A model generated the notes under the pieces. The model saw only the letters and a list, made by a program, of their open reading frames with translations. It had not been told where the DNA came from and ran no database searches. From Kiritimatiellia bacterium (GTDB lineage: Bacteria > Verrucomicrobiota > Kiritimatiellia > RFP12 > UBA1067), in the NCBI GenBank assembly GCA_027858965.1, contig JAQIBS010000088.1:1-64000 (forward strand): a stretch of 64,000 nt of DNA, given 5' to 3'. This document shows, in pieces, positions 15,850 through 25,003 of this stretch. Each line of letters starts with the position of its first letter. Position 1 is the first letter of the stretch. The position numbers were made by a program, and so were the translations under genes.

Positions 15850-18732
15850 TCAGAATAATTTCCACCAGGAACGCTTTTCTTTCTTTATTTCGGGCCTCTG
15901 AGGCTCTATATTTTCATCCTCTTGAGTAACATTCTGAGGAACATTTGAACTCTCAACGGTCATCAAACCTACATTTGATTCCATATTTGTCGGCATCAGC
16001 TTATTATCTTGAATACCCAGAGTATTCTCCCGCTCCTCCTTTATCTCACTGTCTAACATATTCTGTTCACGGAGCGAATCTCCATACTTACGCCACTGTT
16101 CCTTCTTCTTCTTGTTTCGAGTCAACCTCAACTCCATCTCTTTATCACTTACAGGATCAGCTAAATCGGAGTTGGACCACCCCTTTGTCCATATATCATT
16201 GGCATCTATATACTCCTTACGGCGACGCGTCTCCTCGCGCATCTGCTCTGGATCGTCTATCACATAGGGAGTCAGGAAAACCAGCATCTCCGAGCGCTGT
16301 TCACTATCACTAACTGACCCGAAAAGGTACTTCCCTATATATGGAATATCCTTCAAGTAAGGCACACCTGACTCTGAGTGCTTCTTCGTTGTCTGTACCA
16401 ACCCCCCTAAGATAACTGTCTCACCATTACCCACTGAGACATCGGCACTAAGCTTACGTGTCGTAACTGTAGGCCATTTTTCACCCTGAATTTCCTGGTC
16501 AGTACCTATATTCTCAAAGGTCTCTTCAATAGTTAAGATAACATTCCCGTTGGGATTAATCCTTGGTGTCACTTTGACAGTTAAACCTACATCTCTCTGC
16601 TCCACATCAGGTTCATATGTTCCTCCACCACTACCATAACTACTTCCCATGTAACGCATACCCTTATACATATAACGTAACTCGGTAGCCTCTATTGAGG
16701 CCTCTTTATTATCAACAGTCAGTAAAACAGGAGAACTTAATATACGCGCATTAGCATCACTCTGTGACGCTTTCACTACGGCATCTAAATTTAGATTCTT
16801 AAGTGTCATAAAGTATTCAATTCCAGAGATAGGGTTACTCATACTAGCCAAAGCACCGCCAATAACATTTGCGGTGCTATTAGTACTACTGCCATACAAG
16901 TCCTCGGTTACGGCACCATCTATACTTCCACCACCAACTGTAGAGCGATAGTTACTATTTCCATTTATACGACGGACCCAATTAATCCCTGTCGAAATGG
17001 AGTCAGTCAAACCAACCTCAAGCACAACAGTTTCAATCAATACCTGAGAAAGCATGATATCCATACTTTTGATAATCTCGGTAATGGCCGCCAGATCCCC
17101 CATGCTTCCCATCATCACAATCGCGTTGGTCCGCTTGTCGGCCAAAATCTTGATGCTGTCTTTGCTCAACTGCCCCAGCTTGCTTTTGCCCCCTACGGCA
17201 GCAGGTGCATTAGAGGAACCGCTTACACGGGCCGCAGCAGCTTCAGCCAGAGATTTACTGCGCGAAGCAGATCCACTGACAGGCTTACCGGTTGGTTTAT
17301 TGCTATCATCTTTCTTGGATGTGGCATTCCCGATCAGTTCATTCAGCATGGTGGAGACCTCTTCCGCATCCGCATATTCAAGCCGCAGCACCTGGACCTT
17401 GACATCCGGTGTGGTCTCAACATCAAGCACAGCAATAATGCGCTCAAAAAACTCCATATTTTCTTTACTCGTAATAAAAATCAGCTTATTGGTTCTTTCA
17501 TCCGCAATAATCTGCACCTTGCCCCGAATCATTCCCCGATCGGCATCACTGATAAAAGTATCAATCGCGGCATTGGGTGTTACCGCCGGAGCAGCAGGTG
17601 CTCTGGCAGAACGCAAACGCGACAGACGCGATGAGATAGATGATGCCGTTGATGATTTCTTGGTAACCCCGGGAGATCCAGATTTCTTTGACCTGATCTC
17701 ATCCTTGGCAGTGGCCTTCTGCGACTCAGCCACCAGCTCATCAATGCGCTTCTTGATATCCTCTGCCTTCGCAAAATTGATTGGCACCACATGAACATCC
17801 TCATTAATATCAATCGGCTGATCAATAAACGTGATGATCTCCAACATACGATTGACATTCTCCTGGATATCGGTCACCAGCAGACTGTTGGTTCTCTCGA
17901 ATGTCTGAATCATGCCATCCGGCTTTTTAAAGCCCTCAATAGCCTTCTTGGCCTCTTCAAGAGCAATGAATTTCGGTTTAATCATCTGGCTGACAACCTT
18001 ACTCTTCTCGGGGTGTCCCCCCTCCGGTTTTTCCATTATAATCTTGATGCCTTCGGTTCTGACTGTCTTGCGTGCCAGAACCTTTATGAATTTATCACCA
18101 AACGGCTCCAGGACAATACCGTTCATGCTCAGAACAACCTCAATAGCCTCAACATACTCTTCGCGACTCAGAACAATACCAGGCTGGCTGTTCAAAGTTA
18201 TGTTAGCTTTGGGAGCATCAGGTGCCATCAGTAAGGTCTTACCGGTTTCCTGCGCATATGCCTGTAAAACAATATCAACAGGTGCTGCATTAAACTTCAA
18301 ACCGGGTGGTGCCTTAGAGCCGCCGTCCGCACCATCTCCATTATCCACAGGCTCAACAATACTGGCAGCGGCCTGAACAGCCAGATCGCTGGATGTAGGA
18401 TTGAGCATACGGCTTGGAGCACTCTCAGGAGATTTTATGCCACGTGAACGAGCCGCCTGTATTGCACGCAAACGGCTGGTTGCACTACTCTTTCTCATAG
18501 AAGCAGCTCCCGGCCGGACAGGAACAGGTTTGCGAGCAGCGGGAACTGGAGCTATCTGGGCCGGAGCCACCGGAGCCTGTGCCACCGGGGCCTGTGCCAC
18601 CGGGGCCTGTGCCACCGGGGCCTGTGCCACCGGAGCCTGTGCCACCGGAGCCTGTGCATCAGCCAGGAAAACGCTGAGAACTACCACCAGGCAGATACCT
18701 GTTGTCATCAGATGATCGCGAATTTTTTTCAT
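15850..18732 (-). CDS. gspD: Type II secretion outer-membrane secretin GspD
   Basis: 960 aa. It forms the multimeric outer-membrane channel of the T2SS. A signal peptide ends near residue 27. Six QAPVA pentapeptide repeats then lead into a basic linker. The N0 domain starts near 145 (KFNAAPVDIVLQAYAQETGK). N1-N3 modules follow, with long Ser/Lys-rich insertions that contain KKSGSPGVTKKSS and SGSASRSKS. The secretin core (about 560-800) includes VGNGETVILGGLVQ near 767 and VPYLKDIPYIGKYLFG, then LVFLTPYVI. A polar C-terminal tail of about 140 aa, ending KRSWWKLF, may bind a pilotin. It is the last gene of the T2SS cluster and is set apart by a 331-base gap. Confidence 0.95.
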   Translation of the reverse strand: MKKIRDHLMTTGICLVVVLSVFLADAQAPVAQAPVAQAPVAQAPVAQAPVAQAPVAPAQIAPVPAARKPVPVRPGAASMRKSSATSRLRAIQAARSRGIKSPESAPSRMLNPTSSDLAVQAAASIVEPVDNGDGADGGSKAPPGLKFNAAPVDIVLQAYAQETGKTLLMAPDAPKANITLNSQPGIVLSREEYVEAIEVVLSMNGIVLEPFGDKFIKVLARKTVRTEGIKIIMEKPEGGHPEKSKVVSQMIKPKFIALEEAKKAIEGFKKPDGMIQTFERTNSLLVTDIQENVNRMLEIITFIDQPIDINEDVHVVPINFAKAEDIKKRIDELVAESQKATAKDEIRSKKSGSPGVTKKSSTASSISSRLSRLRSARAPAAPAVTPNAAIDTFISDADRGMIRGKVQIIADERTNKLIFITSKENMEFFERIIAVLDVETTPDVKVQVLRLEYADAEEVSTMLNELIGNATSKKDDSNKPTGKPVSGSASRSKSLAEAAAARVSGSSNAPAAVGGKSKLGQLSKDSIKILADKRTNAIVMMGSMGDLAAITEIIKSMDIMLSQVLIETVVLEVGLTDSISTGINWVRRINGNSNYRSTVGGGSIDGAVTEDLYGSSTNSTANVIGGALASMSNPISGIEYFMTLKNLNLDAVVKASQSDANARILSSPVLLTVDNKEASIEATELRYMYKGMRYMGSSYGSGGGTYEPDVEQRDVGLTVKVTPRINPNGNVILTIEETFENIGTDQEIQGEKWPTVTTRKLSADVSVGNGETVILGGLVQTTKKHSESGVPYLKDIPYIGKYLFGSVSDSEQRSEMLVFLTPYVIDDPEQMREETRRRKEYIDANDIWTKGWSNSDLADPVSDKEMELRLTRNKKKKEQWRKYGDSLREQNMLDSEIKEERENTLGIQDNKLMPTNMESNVGLMTVESSNVPQNVTQEDENIEPQRPEIKKEKRSWWKLF
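18566..18658. repeat. 15-bp coding tandem repeat in gspD
   Basis: The unit gcctgtgccaccggg (last base g or a), about six copies, encodes QAPVA on the minus strand just after the signal peptide. The near-identity of the copies suggests recent expansion. Confidence 0.9.
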
Positions 18733-18803
18733 ACTTACTTATTCCTTAAAACAATCGTTCGGTTTACGTCCGTCATAGCTTTTCAGCCGTTTGCAACATA
18801 TTG

Positions 18804-18852
18804 AACATCCAACATTGAACATTCAACATCGAACATTCAACATCGAACATCG
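18804..18852. repeat. 7-bp tandem repeat, aacat-type, seven units
   Basis: The units are aacatcc, aacattg, aacattc, aacatcg, aacattc, aacatcg and aacatcg, in perfect phase. This is the left arm of an inverted pair. Confidence 0.93.
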
Positions 18853-18960
18853 AATGAATTACTTTCTGTTATCGTTTTTTCTGCTGTTTTTATGCTTGTC
18901 ACGAATATTCTTACCAACTCTTTTAGCGAAATTCGCAACTTATGCATTATTTTTTCCATT

Positions 18961-18995
18961 CAATGTTGGATGTTCGATGTTGAATGTTGAATGTT
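18961..18995. repeat. 7-bp tandem repeat, inverted aacat-type, five units
   Basis: On the minus strand this reads aacattc, aacattc, aacatcg, aacatcc, aacattg. It is complementary to 18804-18852, giving a potential long hairpin. Confidence 0.93.
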
Positions 18996-19063
18996 CGCTT
19001 TTTTCCTTTTCATACTTTTTCATAAACCACTGAACAAAACCGTACTTATCCGGACATACGCAC

Positions 19064-19786
19064 TCAGGGAGAGTCCCCTGACAAAGTTTTCAAAGCCGCC
19101 TTAACAGCCTCTTCTTCGTCCACCTCCGGCTGGACAGGATTGAGATTTTTCTCGTTTTCTGCCTCAGCAGACTCATCTCTCTCAACCACAGTTGGAACAT
19201 CAAGCTCTTCAATCGTCTCAACCTCTTCAACCACTTCAACCACTTCAACCACTTCCACATCACCACGCATATAGGCGCAGTGCAGGCTGAACGTACCTTT
19301 TAAATATCCGGGATTTGCTGCAGGACGAACATACAACTGACGAACATCCACCATGGCACCCTCTTGACGCAAGCCATACAGGAAGGTTACCAGCGACTCC
19401 AGAGTCCCCTCCCAGTTTTTACACTCAATCGGAAGCTCATAAACATCGCCGACCTCCTCCTCCTTGCCGGTCTGACGTCTCGATATACCCAGAGATTTTT
19501 CCGAAGCCACTGTATCCATAATATTCAACCAGTGGGTATCAACATCTTTGTCATAAGGGAAAATAGGCATCAGAGAACACATCTTCCGGTATTTTTCATC
19601 CCACTCAGTTTTAGCGGCAATGAGATCGCACTCATTCTGGAATTTTTTCTGAGCATTCTTATAAATACGCTCCTGCTTAGCCCAATTGGTTTTCTGCCCC
19701 CTGTAAAAGAGTGCCGCAGCCCCGTAAAGAACGAGCACCAGCGTAACCATCAGCATATTTTTCTCTTTGGGGGTAATTGTACTCAT
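19064..19786 (-). CDS. GspM/PilO-like T2SS inner-membrane protein
   Basis: 240 aa with one membrane segment (about residues 11-27, LMVTLVLVLYGAAALFY) after a short cytoplasmic N-terminus, then a coiled-coil region and a periplasmic ferredoxin-like domain of about 90-170. This is the GspM/PilO topology. It partners GspL to hold the assembly platform together. The C-terminal tail is acidic and begins with VEVVEVVEVVEE, encoded by four 9-bp repeats. The identification rests on topology and on gene order after gspL, with which it overlaps by 4 bases. Confidence 0.75.
   Translation of the reverse strand: MSTITPKEKNMLMVTLVLVLYGAAALFYRGQKTNWAKQERIYKNAQKKFQNECDLIAAKTEWDEKYRKMCSLMPIFPYDKDVDTHWLNIMDTVASEKSLGISRRQTGKEEEVGDVYELPIECKNWEGTLESLVTFLYGLRQEGAMVDVRQLYVRPAANPGYLKGTFSLHCAYMRGDVEVVEVVEVVEEVETIEELDVPTVVERDESAEAENEKNLNPVQPEVDEEEAVKAALKTLSGDSP
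19222..19257. repeat. 9-bp coding tandem repeat in the GspM-like gene
   Basis: Four units of ccacttcaa type (minus strand ttgaagtgg) encode the VEV-VEV-VEV run. The same motif occurs between genes at 12214-12258. Confidence 0.85.
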
Positions 19787-21174
19787 TCTTCTACCCCCTT
19801 AAAAACCGCGTTAATCTCAAATTTATGCTTACCTCGGCTAGCCGATGGTCCCGTTAAAGAAACCTCCTGAAACAAAGAATCTTCCGTAACCGCGTTTTTA
19901 AATTGATAAACCAGAGTGGGCTGATCAGCATCACCGGAAATTTTAACACCCTCCTGCTTTTTGAAGTTGAATCCTGTCAGGGTGATGCCCTGCGGCAGAT
20001 ACCCGGAAACAACCCGCAGCATCTCAAGAGGAGAGTGCTCCCGATTGGTATACGACAAAATTAAGTTTACACGTTTACGTGTATCAGAAACCGCCTTATG
20101 CTCACGGTAATGAAACTTGGCTTTTGCCTTGACCATCTTAGTCATCTGCTTATAGACCAAGGGACCGGAGAAAAGCACTGCCATAAAGACAGCCCAGACT
20201 GCAGTTGCCACGGCAACCCCCACCGTCACCCGTTTGCGAATAGCACCCTCTTTCAGGGAATCATGCCAATAGGCAGGGGTTAAATCAATGACCGACTCTT
20301 CAACACTGCGCAGAGCCACACCCTCAACACCGCCATCCAGCGAAGGAAATTCTTTGTAATCAGGTTCAATTCCCAGCAGAGCATGCAGCTTGCTGAAGAG
20401 TTCATTCTCCGGACGCTCCTCTGCCACAACGATCAATTCAACTACCGAGAGCGGTCCTGCCTCAATTTCAACATTAAGTAATGAGAGTGTTAATTCCCTG
20501 ACAAGCGCATCATACCCGCTGATATCCTTGAAAGAGCGGGCCAGAACCAGGGTGCCGTGATTCATAACCATCAGCATCCAGATATTTTTAAAACGGGCCA
20601 GGACCACCCGGCGTCCGGGACTAGCCAAATTAAAGGGACCACATAGAGTACGCAACCAGCCCAGCAAAGCAATATCAGTGCGAACAACCTTCCAACCAAC
20701 CTGCTGCAACGGCTCATTAACCGCATCAAACGTGGCCGAAGGGATTGCCGCGGCAAGTACCCAGAGAGAATCCTCATCCTCGCTAAGCACCTCAAAACCG
20801 GTTGTATAACCTCCCTCATCAAAGGGGGATATTTTATCCATCTGCAGATCAACTGCACCAGCCAGATCATCACGAATCTCAACCGGCATTTTCAGAATAC
20901 GCACCAGCAGTTGAGAGAGAGGAAATGCCAGCACAACCTCCCGTCCACCCAACTCTTTCCTGGCAACCTTCAAAGCTCGAAGAAGAGGAGTGTCTTCATC
21001 GGCATCCTCATCAACCACGACCGCTTGATCATCATCAACAGGCGAGGAATCCTCTTCAAGTAACCAGACACCTCCACCCGTACGTGTCATCCCGGAACTT
21101 CCCCGAGGTGAGTAACGCACTCCATAGAGAGCCTCATCATTCACTGCCAGTGCTATAACATCAGATTTCGCCAT
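19783..21174 (-). CDS. gspL: GspL-like (PilM-PilN type) T2SS protein
   Basis: 463 aa. The N-terminal ~300 residues have the actin/PilM-like cytoplasmic fold: VIALAVNDEALYGVRY at the start, a VVLAFPLSQLLVRILKMP strand, and LARSFKDISGYDALVRELTLSL. A single membrane segment lies near 316-340 (VGVAVATAVWAVFMAVLFSG), and a PilN-like periplasmic domain (YLPQGITLTGFNFKKQEGVKISGDA) ends it. GspL recruits the GspE ATPase to the membrane. It overlaps the GspM-like gene by 4 bases and follows gspK by 9. Confidence 0.82.
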   Translation of the reverse strand: MAKSDVIALAVNDEALYGVRYSPRGSSGMTRTGGGVWLLEEDSSPVDDDQAVVVDEDADEDTPLLRALKVARKELGGREVVLAFPLSQLLVRILKMPVEIRDDLAGAVDLQMDKISPFDEGGYTTGFEVLSEDEDSLWVLAAAIPSATFDAVNEPLQQVGWKVVRTDIALLGWLRTLCGPFNLASPGRRVVLARFKNIWMLMVMNHGTLVLARSFKDISGYDALVRELTLSLLNVEIEAGPLSVVELIVVAEERPENELFSKLHALLGIEPDYKEFPSLDGGVEGVALRSVEESVIDLTPAYWHDSLKEGAIRKRVTVGVAVATAVWAVFMAVLFSGPLVYKQMTKMVKAKAKFHYREHKAVSDTRKRVNLILSYTNREHSPLEMLRVVSGYLPQGITLTGFNFKKQEGVKISGDADQPTLVYQFKNAVTEDSLFQEVSLTGPSASRGKHKFEINAVFKGVEE

Positions 21175-21183
21175 AAATTATTC

Positions 21184-22317
21184 TCAAGGATCTTCGCGCC
21201 ACTGGAGATACCTAACCGTCTTACCATCAAATTCCGCTATGGCCTGTATCTTATGCGAGATACCAGCCGCCCGCCCCTCAATCACAAGTCTGAACGTCTT
21301 TGCCTGCGTATCAACAAACTGCGACACGCCCGTATCCAAACCAGGAATACGCGACATGAAATCCCCCGTGGATTTAAATGAATAGTCTTCATCTTCATCC
21401 ATAGAGGAAACATTGCCTGTTGAATCATTGGAGGAGCCTGAAGAGCTTCTCGACATTGATCGACCCAGTGTCGTCATGCCTGCATTAACTCCTTCACGCT
21501 CCTCTATAATGGCGCCAGCTGTTATTTCATCAATCCCGGGAACTGTCATCAAAACTCCCATTGGGGCTGAATTAACGTTTATCTTACCATCACCGTAGGT
21601 CGTAAACAATTCCTTTATTCCCTTAACTTGGATTTGCAACTCCTTGTTCTCCTCTTCAGGGTTAAGAATTCCCCCGTTCAAGATCGCATTTCCAAAGTTT
21701 TTAATCAGGAGCAGCTCGTCAACGGTGTCGATCTGCCGATTCCGAGCCGTATAAGGCTTTTCCAATGACTTATAATAATCATCCTCAGCACCATCCGAAG
21801 AAGACGTGCTGTCCGCATCAATCCAGTCGTTCCAACAATCAATCAGCTCGGAAAAATACTCCTGTGGGATTCCGGCATTGGTGAACATCCGCTCCCAGAC
21901 CTCATCATAATTCGATCCCACCAGCAGATTGATATTCCAGCGTGCCTCCTCAGGGATGATCTCAACATGCACCACCCCATCCTCAATCTCTTCATCAATA
22001 ACCGCATTCTGGCCGCGTTTCAAACGCAATGCCGGTTTTTTCCAGCGGTCTTCGTCATCATCCGCATATGAGCCACTGCTGACATTGTCTTTTTTTTCCA
22101 GCAGCATCTCGGCAATCGCAACCCCGGACTGAGTCAGATAATCCACCCGCCGACGCTGCCGCACGTAGGTACTGATACGCCCCTCAATCATGGCATCTAA
22201 AGCAAAGGACATCACAAGGATACTCAACAAACTGATGGTCCATAGCGCAATAATCAACGCCGAACCGCCCGAAGAGGAACGCAATTCAGTAATTCGGTTA
22301 TATCTGTTTATATCCAT
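21184..22317 (-). CDS. gspK: T2SS minor pseudopilin GspK
   Basis: 377 aa from the chosen start. The prepilin peptidase site is SSGG/SALIIALWTISLLSILVMSF, without the Glu5 found in other pseudopilins, as expected for GspK, which caps the pseudopilus tip. The large soluble domain has WNINLL, FSELIDCWNDWIDAD and, further on, NVNSAPMGVLMTVPGIDEITAGAIIEER, the helix-hairpin-helix-like part of the family. The start is uncertain. The ATG at 22317 gives a normal leader but has a weak SD. An in-frame ATG at 22458 adds 47 residues encoded by 7-bp repeats. A low-complexity leader of that kind is unlike any prepilin I know, so 22317 is preferred. Confidence 0.9.
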   Translation of the reverse strand: MDINRYNRITELRSSSGGSALIIALWTISLLSILVMSFALDAMIEGRISTYVRQRRRVDYLTQSGVAIAEMLLEKKDNVSSGSYADDDEDRWKKPALRLKRGQNAVIDEEIEDGVVHVEIIPEEARWNINLLVGSNYDEVWERMFTNAGIPQEYFSELIDCWNDWIDADSTSSSDGAEDDYYKSLEKPYTARNRQIDTVDELLLIKNFGNAILNGGILNPEEENKELQIQVKGIKELFTTYGDGKINVNSAPMGVLMTVPGIDEITAGAIIEEREGVNAGMTTLGRSMSRSSSGSSNDSTGNVSSMDEDEDYSFKSTGDFMSRIPGLDTGVSQFVDTQAKTFRLVIEGRAAGISHKIQAIAEFDGKTVRYLQWREDP

Positions 22318-22329
22318 AAGTTTTAGTGT

Positions 22330-22441
22330 GTAGCTCGTAGCCTGTAGCTTGTAGCTTATAGCTTGTAGCACGTAGCCTGTAGCTGGTAGCTCGTAGCTTG
22401 ACCTCTGACCTCTAACCTCTGACCTCTGACCTCTGACTTCT
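22330..22441. repeat. Array of 16 phased 7-bp repeats in the gspK 5' region
   Basis: Ten gtag-type units (gtagctc, gtagcct, gtagctt, and others) run directly into six gacctct-type units with no change of phase. On the minus strand the array is an open frame continuous with gspK and would encode RGQRSEV-type peptides. Confidence 0.96.
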
Positions 22442-22464
22442 GCGAGAAAAATTTCCATGGCGAT

Positions 22465-23268
22465 TTAATTGCTAACACTCGGCGGTCTCAGTTCCCGCTG
22501 CTGATTGACACCACCAGGTTGCTGATTGACACCGCCACCCACTTTGCGGGTACTCTGTGCATTACCCTTTTTCCGGGGATTTTGTGAGATATCCCAGAGA
22601 GGTATCTTGACAATGCGCTTGACCGCAATGGGATCCTGATCCTCTGCATTCGCTGGTGGTTCCATATAAAGAGAGATCTCCACCGCCTTGGGAATGCAGT
22701 TTGAAGAGGACCATTCATCCTGCCAGTTCGGCTCATCATCCTTCTCGGGCTGATCCTTATCCAGCACGCGACAGTTAAAAGCAATCACCCGTGGTGAAAG
22801 GCCAATGGGAAGAACATCCTCCTCCGGATCAAATTCATCCAGATGCAGATCAACCCTCCAGGCTTTGGCCAGGAGCCCGCCATCATCCTCATCATCACTG
22901 ATCGAAATACTCATGCGGTGAGGCGACTCTGCAAAACCGCAATCCTCACCGACCAGGGCACTGCCGAGTTTCACCCAGCTAATCGAATCCATGGCATCCT
23001 CATCTTCGCCATTATCGTTCAACTGAAAACCGTAATCATCTACCGACGTTCCCGCATCCGGATAGTAGGCGGAACGCAACCCTGAAACTAGCTGTTCCAT
23101 CACATAATCGGCCTGCCCCATGGCATCCGAAACCTCAATTCCCGCTGTCCAGCTCTGTACCACCGCATCAAAACAGAAAAATGACATCAACATCATGATG
23201 GAAAGTATCATGGTCGCCATCACCAGCTCAATCAGCGTAAAGCCCTTATCTATTGCTTTTTTAATCAT
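22465..23268 (-). CDS. gspJ: T2SS minor pseudopilin GspJ
   Basis: 267 aa. It has a short leader cut at KG/FTLIELVMATMILSIMMLMSF, with the conserved Glu5, and the longer soluble domain expected of GspJ with SWVKLGSALVG and DEFDPEEDVLPIGLSPRVIAFNCRVLD. GspJ binds GspI and GspK at the pseudopilus tip. The C-terminal 30 residues contain a duplicated GGVNQQ motif. Its start overlaps the gspI stop by 4 bases. Confidence 0.88.
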   Translation of the reverse strand: MIKKAIDKGFTLIELVMATMILSIMMLMSFFCFDAVVQSWTAGIEVSDAMGQADYVMEQLVSGLRSAYYPDAGTSVDDYGFQLNDNGEDEDAMDSISWVKLGSALVGEDCGFAESPHRMSISISDDEDDGGLLAKAWRVDLHLDEFDPEEDVLPIGLSPRVIAFNCRVLDKDQPEKDDEPNWQDEWSSSNCIPKAVEISLYMEPPANAEDQDPIAVKRIVKIPLWDISQNPRKKGNAQSTRKVGGGVNQQPGGVNQQRELRPPSVSN

Positions 23269-23654
23269 TTAAATTCTTTTTGAAGCACATAACGTACCAG
23301 CTCTTCAAACTGGTCCTCGCCGGTACCCCATGAAACGCGGGTCCTGACCGTATACAACTTGTCATCAACCACACCGGTCTCCTCCTCTTTCTCATCCACG
23401 GTGCGTTCAAAGGTATAACCCTCTACCAGCTCATCGTCAGGATCAACAGGGAGATCCTCCTCAACATCATCACTGTCATCAATGGGATATTTCAACTCAC
23501 CGAGAGAGAAAACATACTGAGCCTTCTGATACTCAGCGGAAAGAGTCATCATTAATGCACAGTTACTGACACCCGACATCAGGGAGATCAAACCAAATGA
23601 AAGAATCATAGTGGCAAACAAAATTTCAATCAGAGTAAAGCCATCACGTCTCAA
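23265..23654 (-). CDS. gspI: T2SS minor pseudopilin GspI
   Basis: 129 aa, the usual size for GspI. The leader is only five residues (MRRDG), cut before FTLIEILFATMILSFGLISLM, which includes Glu5. The acidic middle part is followed by RTRVSWGTGEDQFEELVRYVLQ, a beta-strand pattern typical of the family's C-terminus. GspI nucleates the tip complex. It overlaps its neighbours by 4 bases on each side. Confidence 0.88.
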   Translation of the reverse strand: MRRDGFTLIEILFATMILSFGLISLMSGVSNCALMMTLSAEYQKAQYVFSLGELKYPIDDSDDVEEDLPVDPDDELVEGYTFERTVDEKEEETGVVDDKLYTVRTRVSWGTGEDQFEELVRYVLQKEFK

Positions 23655-24337
23655 AACTCATCCTCCTCTTCGACCTTTGCCGCTCCCAGCATATTAACCG
23701 AGATAAGTTTAAACGTACTTTCATCTCCCCCGGCAATCACCCGCACCCGATAAGGACGACAGGTTCCATTGCTCTTGTAATGCACGCGGAATGAAGTAGG
23801 AGCCTCAGGATCATCGTCATCCTCATTATGAAACGATCCAAAAGACGAAATATTGCCTGCTTCATTACCTCCTTCAATCGTATCCGTATACCCCTCAAAG
23901 CGATAGGTGATCTGTTTGTACTCCTTCTCAATATTCAGTTCAGCCATCACGTATGTGGATCCACCACCGGAAAAGGACTCAGATTCCCCCTCCTTAACAG
24001 GAGGAGTTTCAATATCCTCTGCTTCGCCATCGGCATCATCCACTATACTGCTTCGCGCAAAAGAGTCCGAAGAAACCAGAGAATCCCCGCTGCTGCCCGC
24101 AGACTCAACGCTCAATTTGCCATCCGAGGAATAAACAAGATCTACAGGAGTCTGGTGTAGCAGCGCCATTGTTTTGGAGTAGCGGGAGAGCTGTACCACC
24201 CCCCTTGAGGCGGATTTCAGACGCGCATAGTCGGAACCGGTCGAAAACGATGGCCCCACCAGAACGGCCATAACGCCCATTATGACAATAACAATCAAAA
24301 GTTCAACTAAGGTAAAAGCTCTGCGCGATACTTGCAT
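23651..24337 (-). CDS. gspH: T2SS minor pseudopilin GspH
   Basis: 228 aa. The leader MQVSRRA is cut before FTLVELLIVIVIMGVMAVLVGPSF. The site has Ala at position -1 instead of the usual Gly, which prepilin peptidases tolerate. A GspH-like soluble domain follows (SASRGVVQLSRYSKTMALLHQTPVDLVYSSDG), then a Ser/Glu-rich insertion. GspH links the tip complex to the GspG shaft. It lies 176 bases after gspG and overlaps gspI. Confidence 0.85.
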   Translation of the reverse strand: MQVSRRAFTLVELLIVIVIMGVMAVLVGPSFSTGSDYARLKSASRGVVQLSRYSKTMALLHQTPVDLVYSSDGKLSVESAGSSGDSLVSSDSFARSSIVDDADGEAEDIETPPVKEGESESFSGGGSTYVMAELNIEKEYKQITYRFEGYTDTIEGGNEAGNISSFGSFHNEDDDDPEAPTSFRVHYKSNGTCRPYRVRVIAGGDESTFKLISVNMLGAAKVEEEDEF

Positions 24338-24513
24338 ATATATTCAATTTTTTTATGAACGTTTATTAACTACGAAAAACACTAAAAGCACGAAAGAAAA
24401 AAGTTTTCTTTATTGATAAAAATAATCGGCAAAACAATTTTCGTGTTTTTCGCGCCTTTCGTAATTAACTTATTTGAGTGCCCGCCTGTCCTGAGCTTGT
24501 CGAAAAGGCAGCT

Positions 24514-24921
24514 TTAGTTCGTAATATCATCCTCAGTACCCATCTCAACATCAGGACCGGCAGATGTAATCTTAAACTTTTTGCCCTGTTTGCTATAACC
24601 GAACGGTTCGCCCCAGGAGTCATTTAAAGAGCCCTCTTTTAAAAGCCCCGGACGATCATCCGTTCCAACAGTAAGCTCATCAAGGGTATCCGGCAGTTTG
24701 CCATTATGACGCATTGCAAACACCTGAACCGACTGTTCAATAGCAGCAATGCTGGTGCGTGTCGCCTGAATACGCGCCTCTTCATCATGGCCGATCACAC
24801 TCGGAATAACGACAGCAGCCAAAATGCCCAGAATCGTTACCACAAGCAAAAGCTCAACCAGCGTAAAACCACTGCGACGCTCGCCTTTTATCTGTTTTCT
24901 ATCCTTTTTGTTTCTTTTCAT
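24514..24921 (-). CDS. gspG: T2SS major pseudopilin GspG
   Basis: 135 aa. The leader is cut at RRSG/FTLVELLLVVTILGILAAVVIPSV, which is the canonical major pseudopilin N-terminus with Glu5. The remainder keeps the GspG pattern of a long alpha-1 helix, LPDTLDELTVG and a C-terminal calcium-site region GKKFKITSAGPDVEMGTEDDI. The start at 24921 has a perfect AAGGAG SD 8 bases upstream and is preferred to the ATG at 24969. Confidence 0.94.
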   Translation of the reverse strand: MKRNKKDRKQIKGERRSGFTLVELLLVVTILGILAAVVIPSVIGHDEEARIQATRTSIAAIEQSVQVFAMRHNGKLPDTLDELTVGTDDRPGLLKEGSLNDSWGEPFGYSKQGKKFKITSAGPDVEMGTEDDITN

Positions 24922-25003
24922 CTTTATAACTCCTTTTTTTTTGCAATCTTCTATCTTCTTTGCGACCACTCAGTGATCGCAAACATGAGTGTAAAAAATT
25001 CCC

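Larger units (their letters stand above)
18733..19063. other. Gap between gspD and the GspM-like gene, holding a long inverted repeat
   Basis: Two sets of 7-bp repeats (18804-18852 and 18961-18995) are complementary and enclose about 108 bases. An open frame at 18791-19033 runs through them and is judged spurious. Confidence 0.6.

Noticed and set aside
17054-17794. 246-codon frame opposite gspD
   Set aside because: It lies entirely on the complementary strand of a strong secretin gene and has leucine/serine-rich shadow composition.
18791-19033. 80-codon frame, MQHIEHPTLNIQ type
   Set aside because: It is built from two inverted heptamer arrays with a hydrophobic middle, has no SD and looks like no protein.
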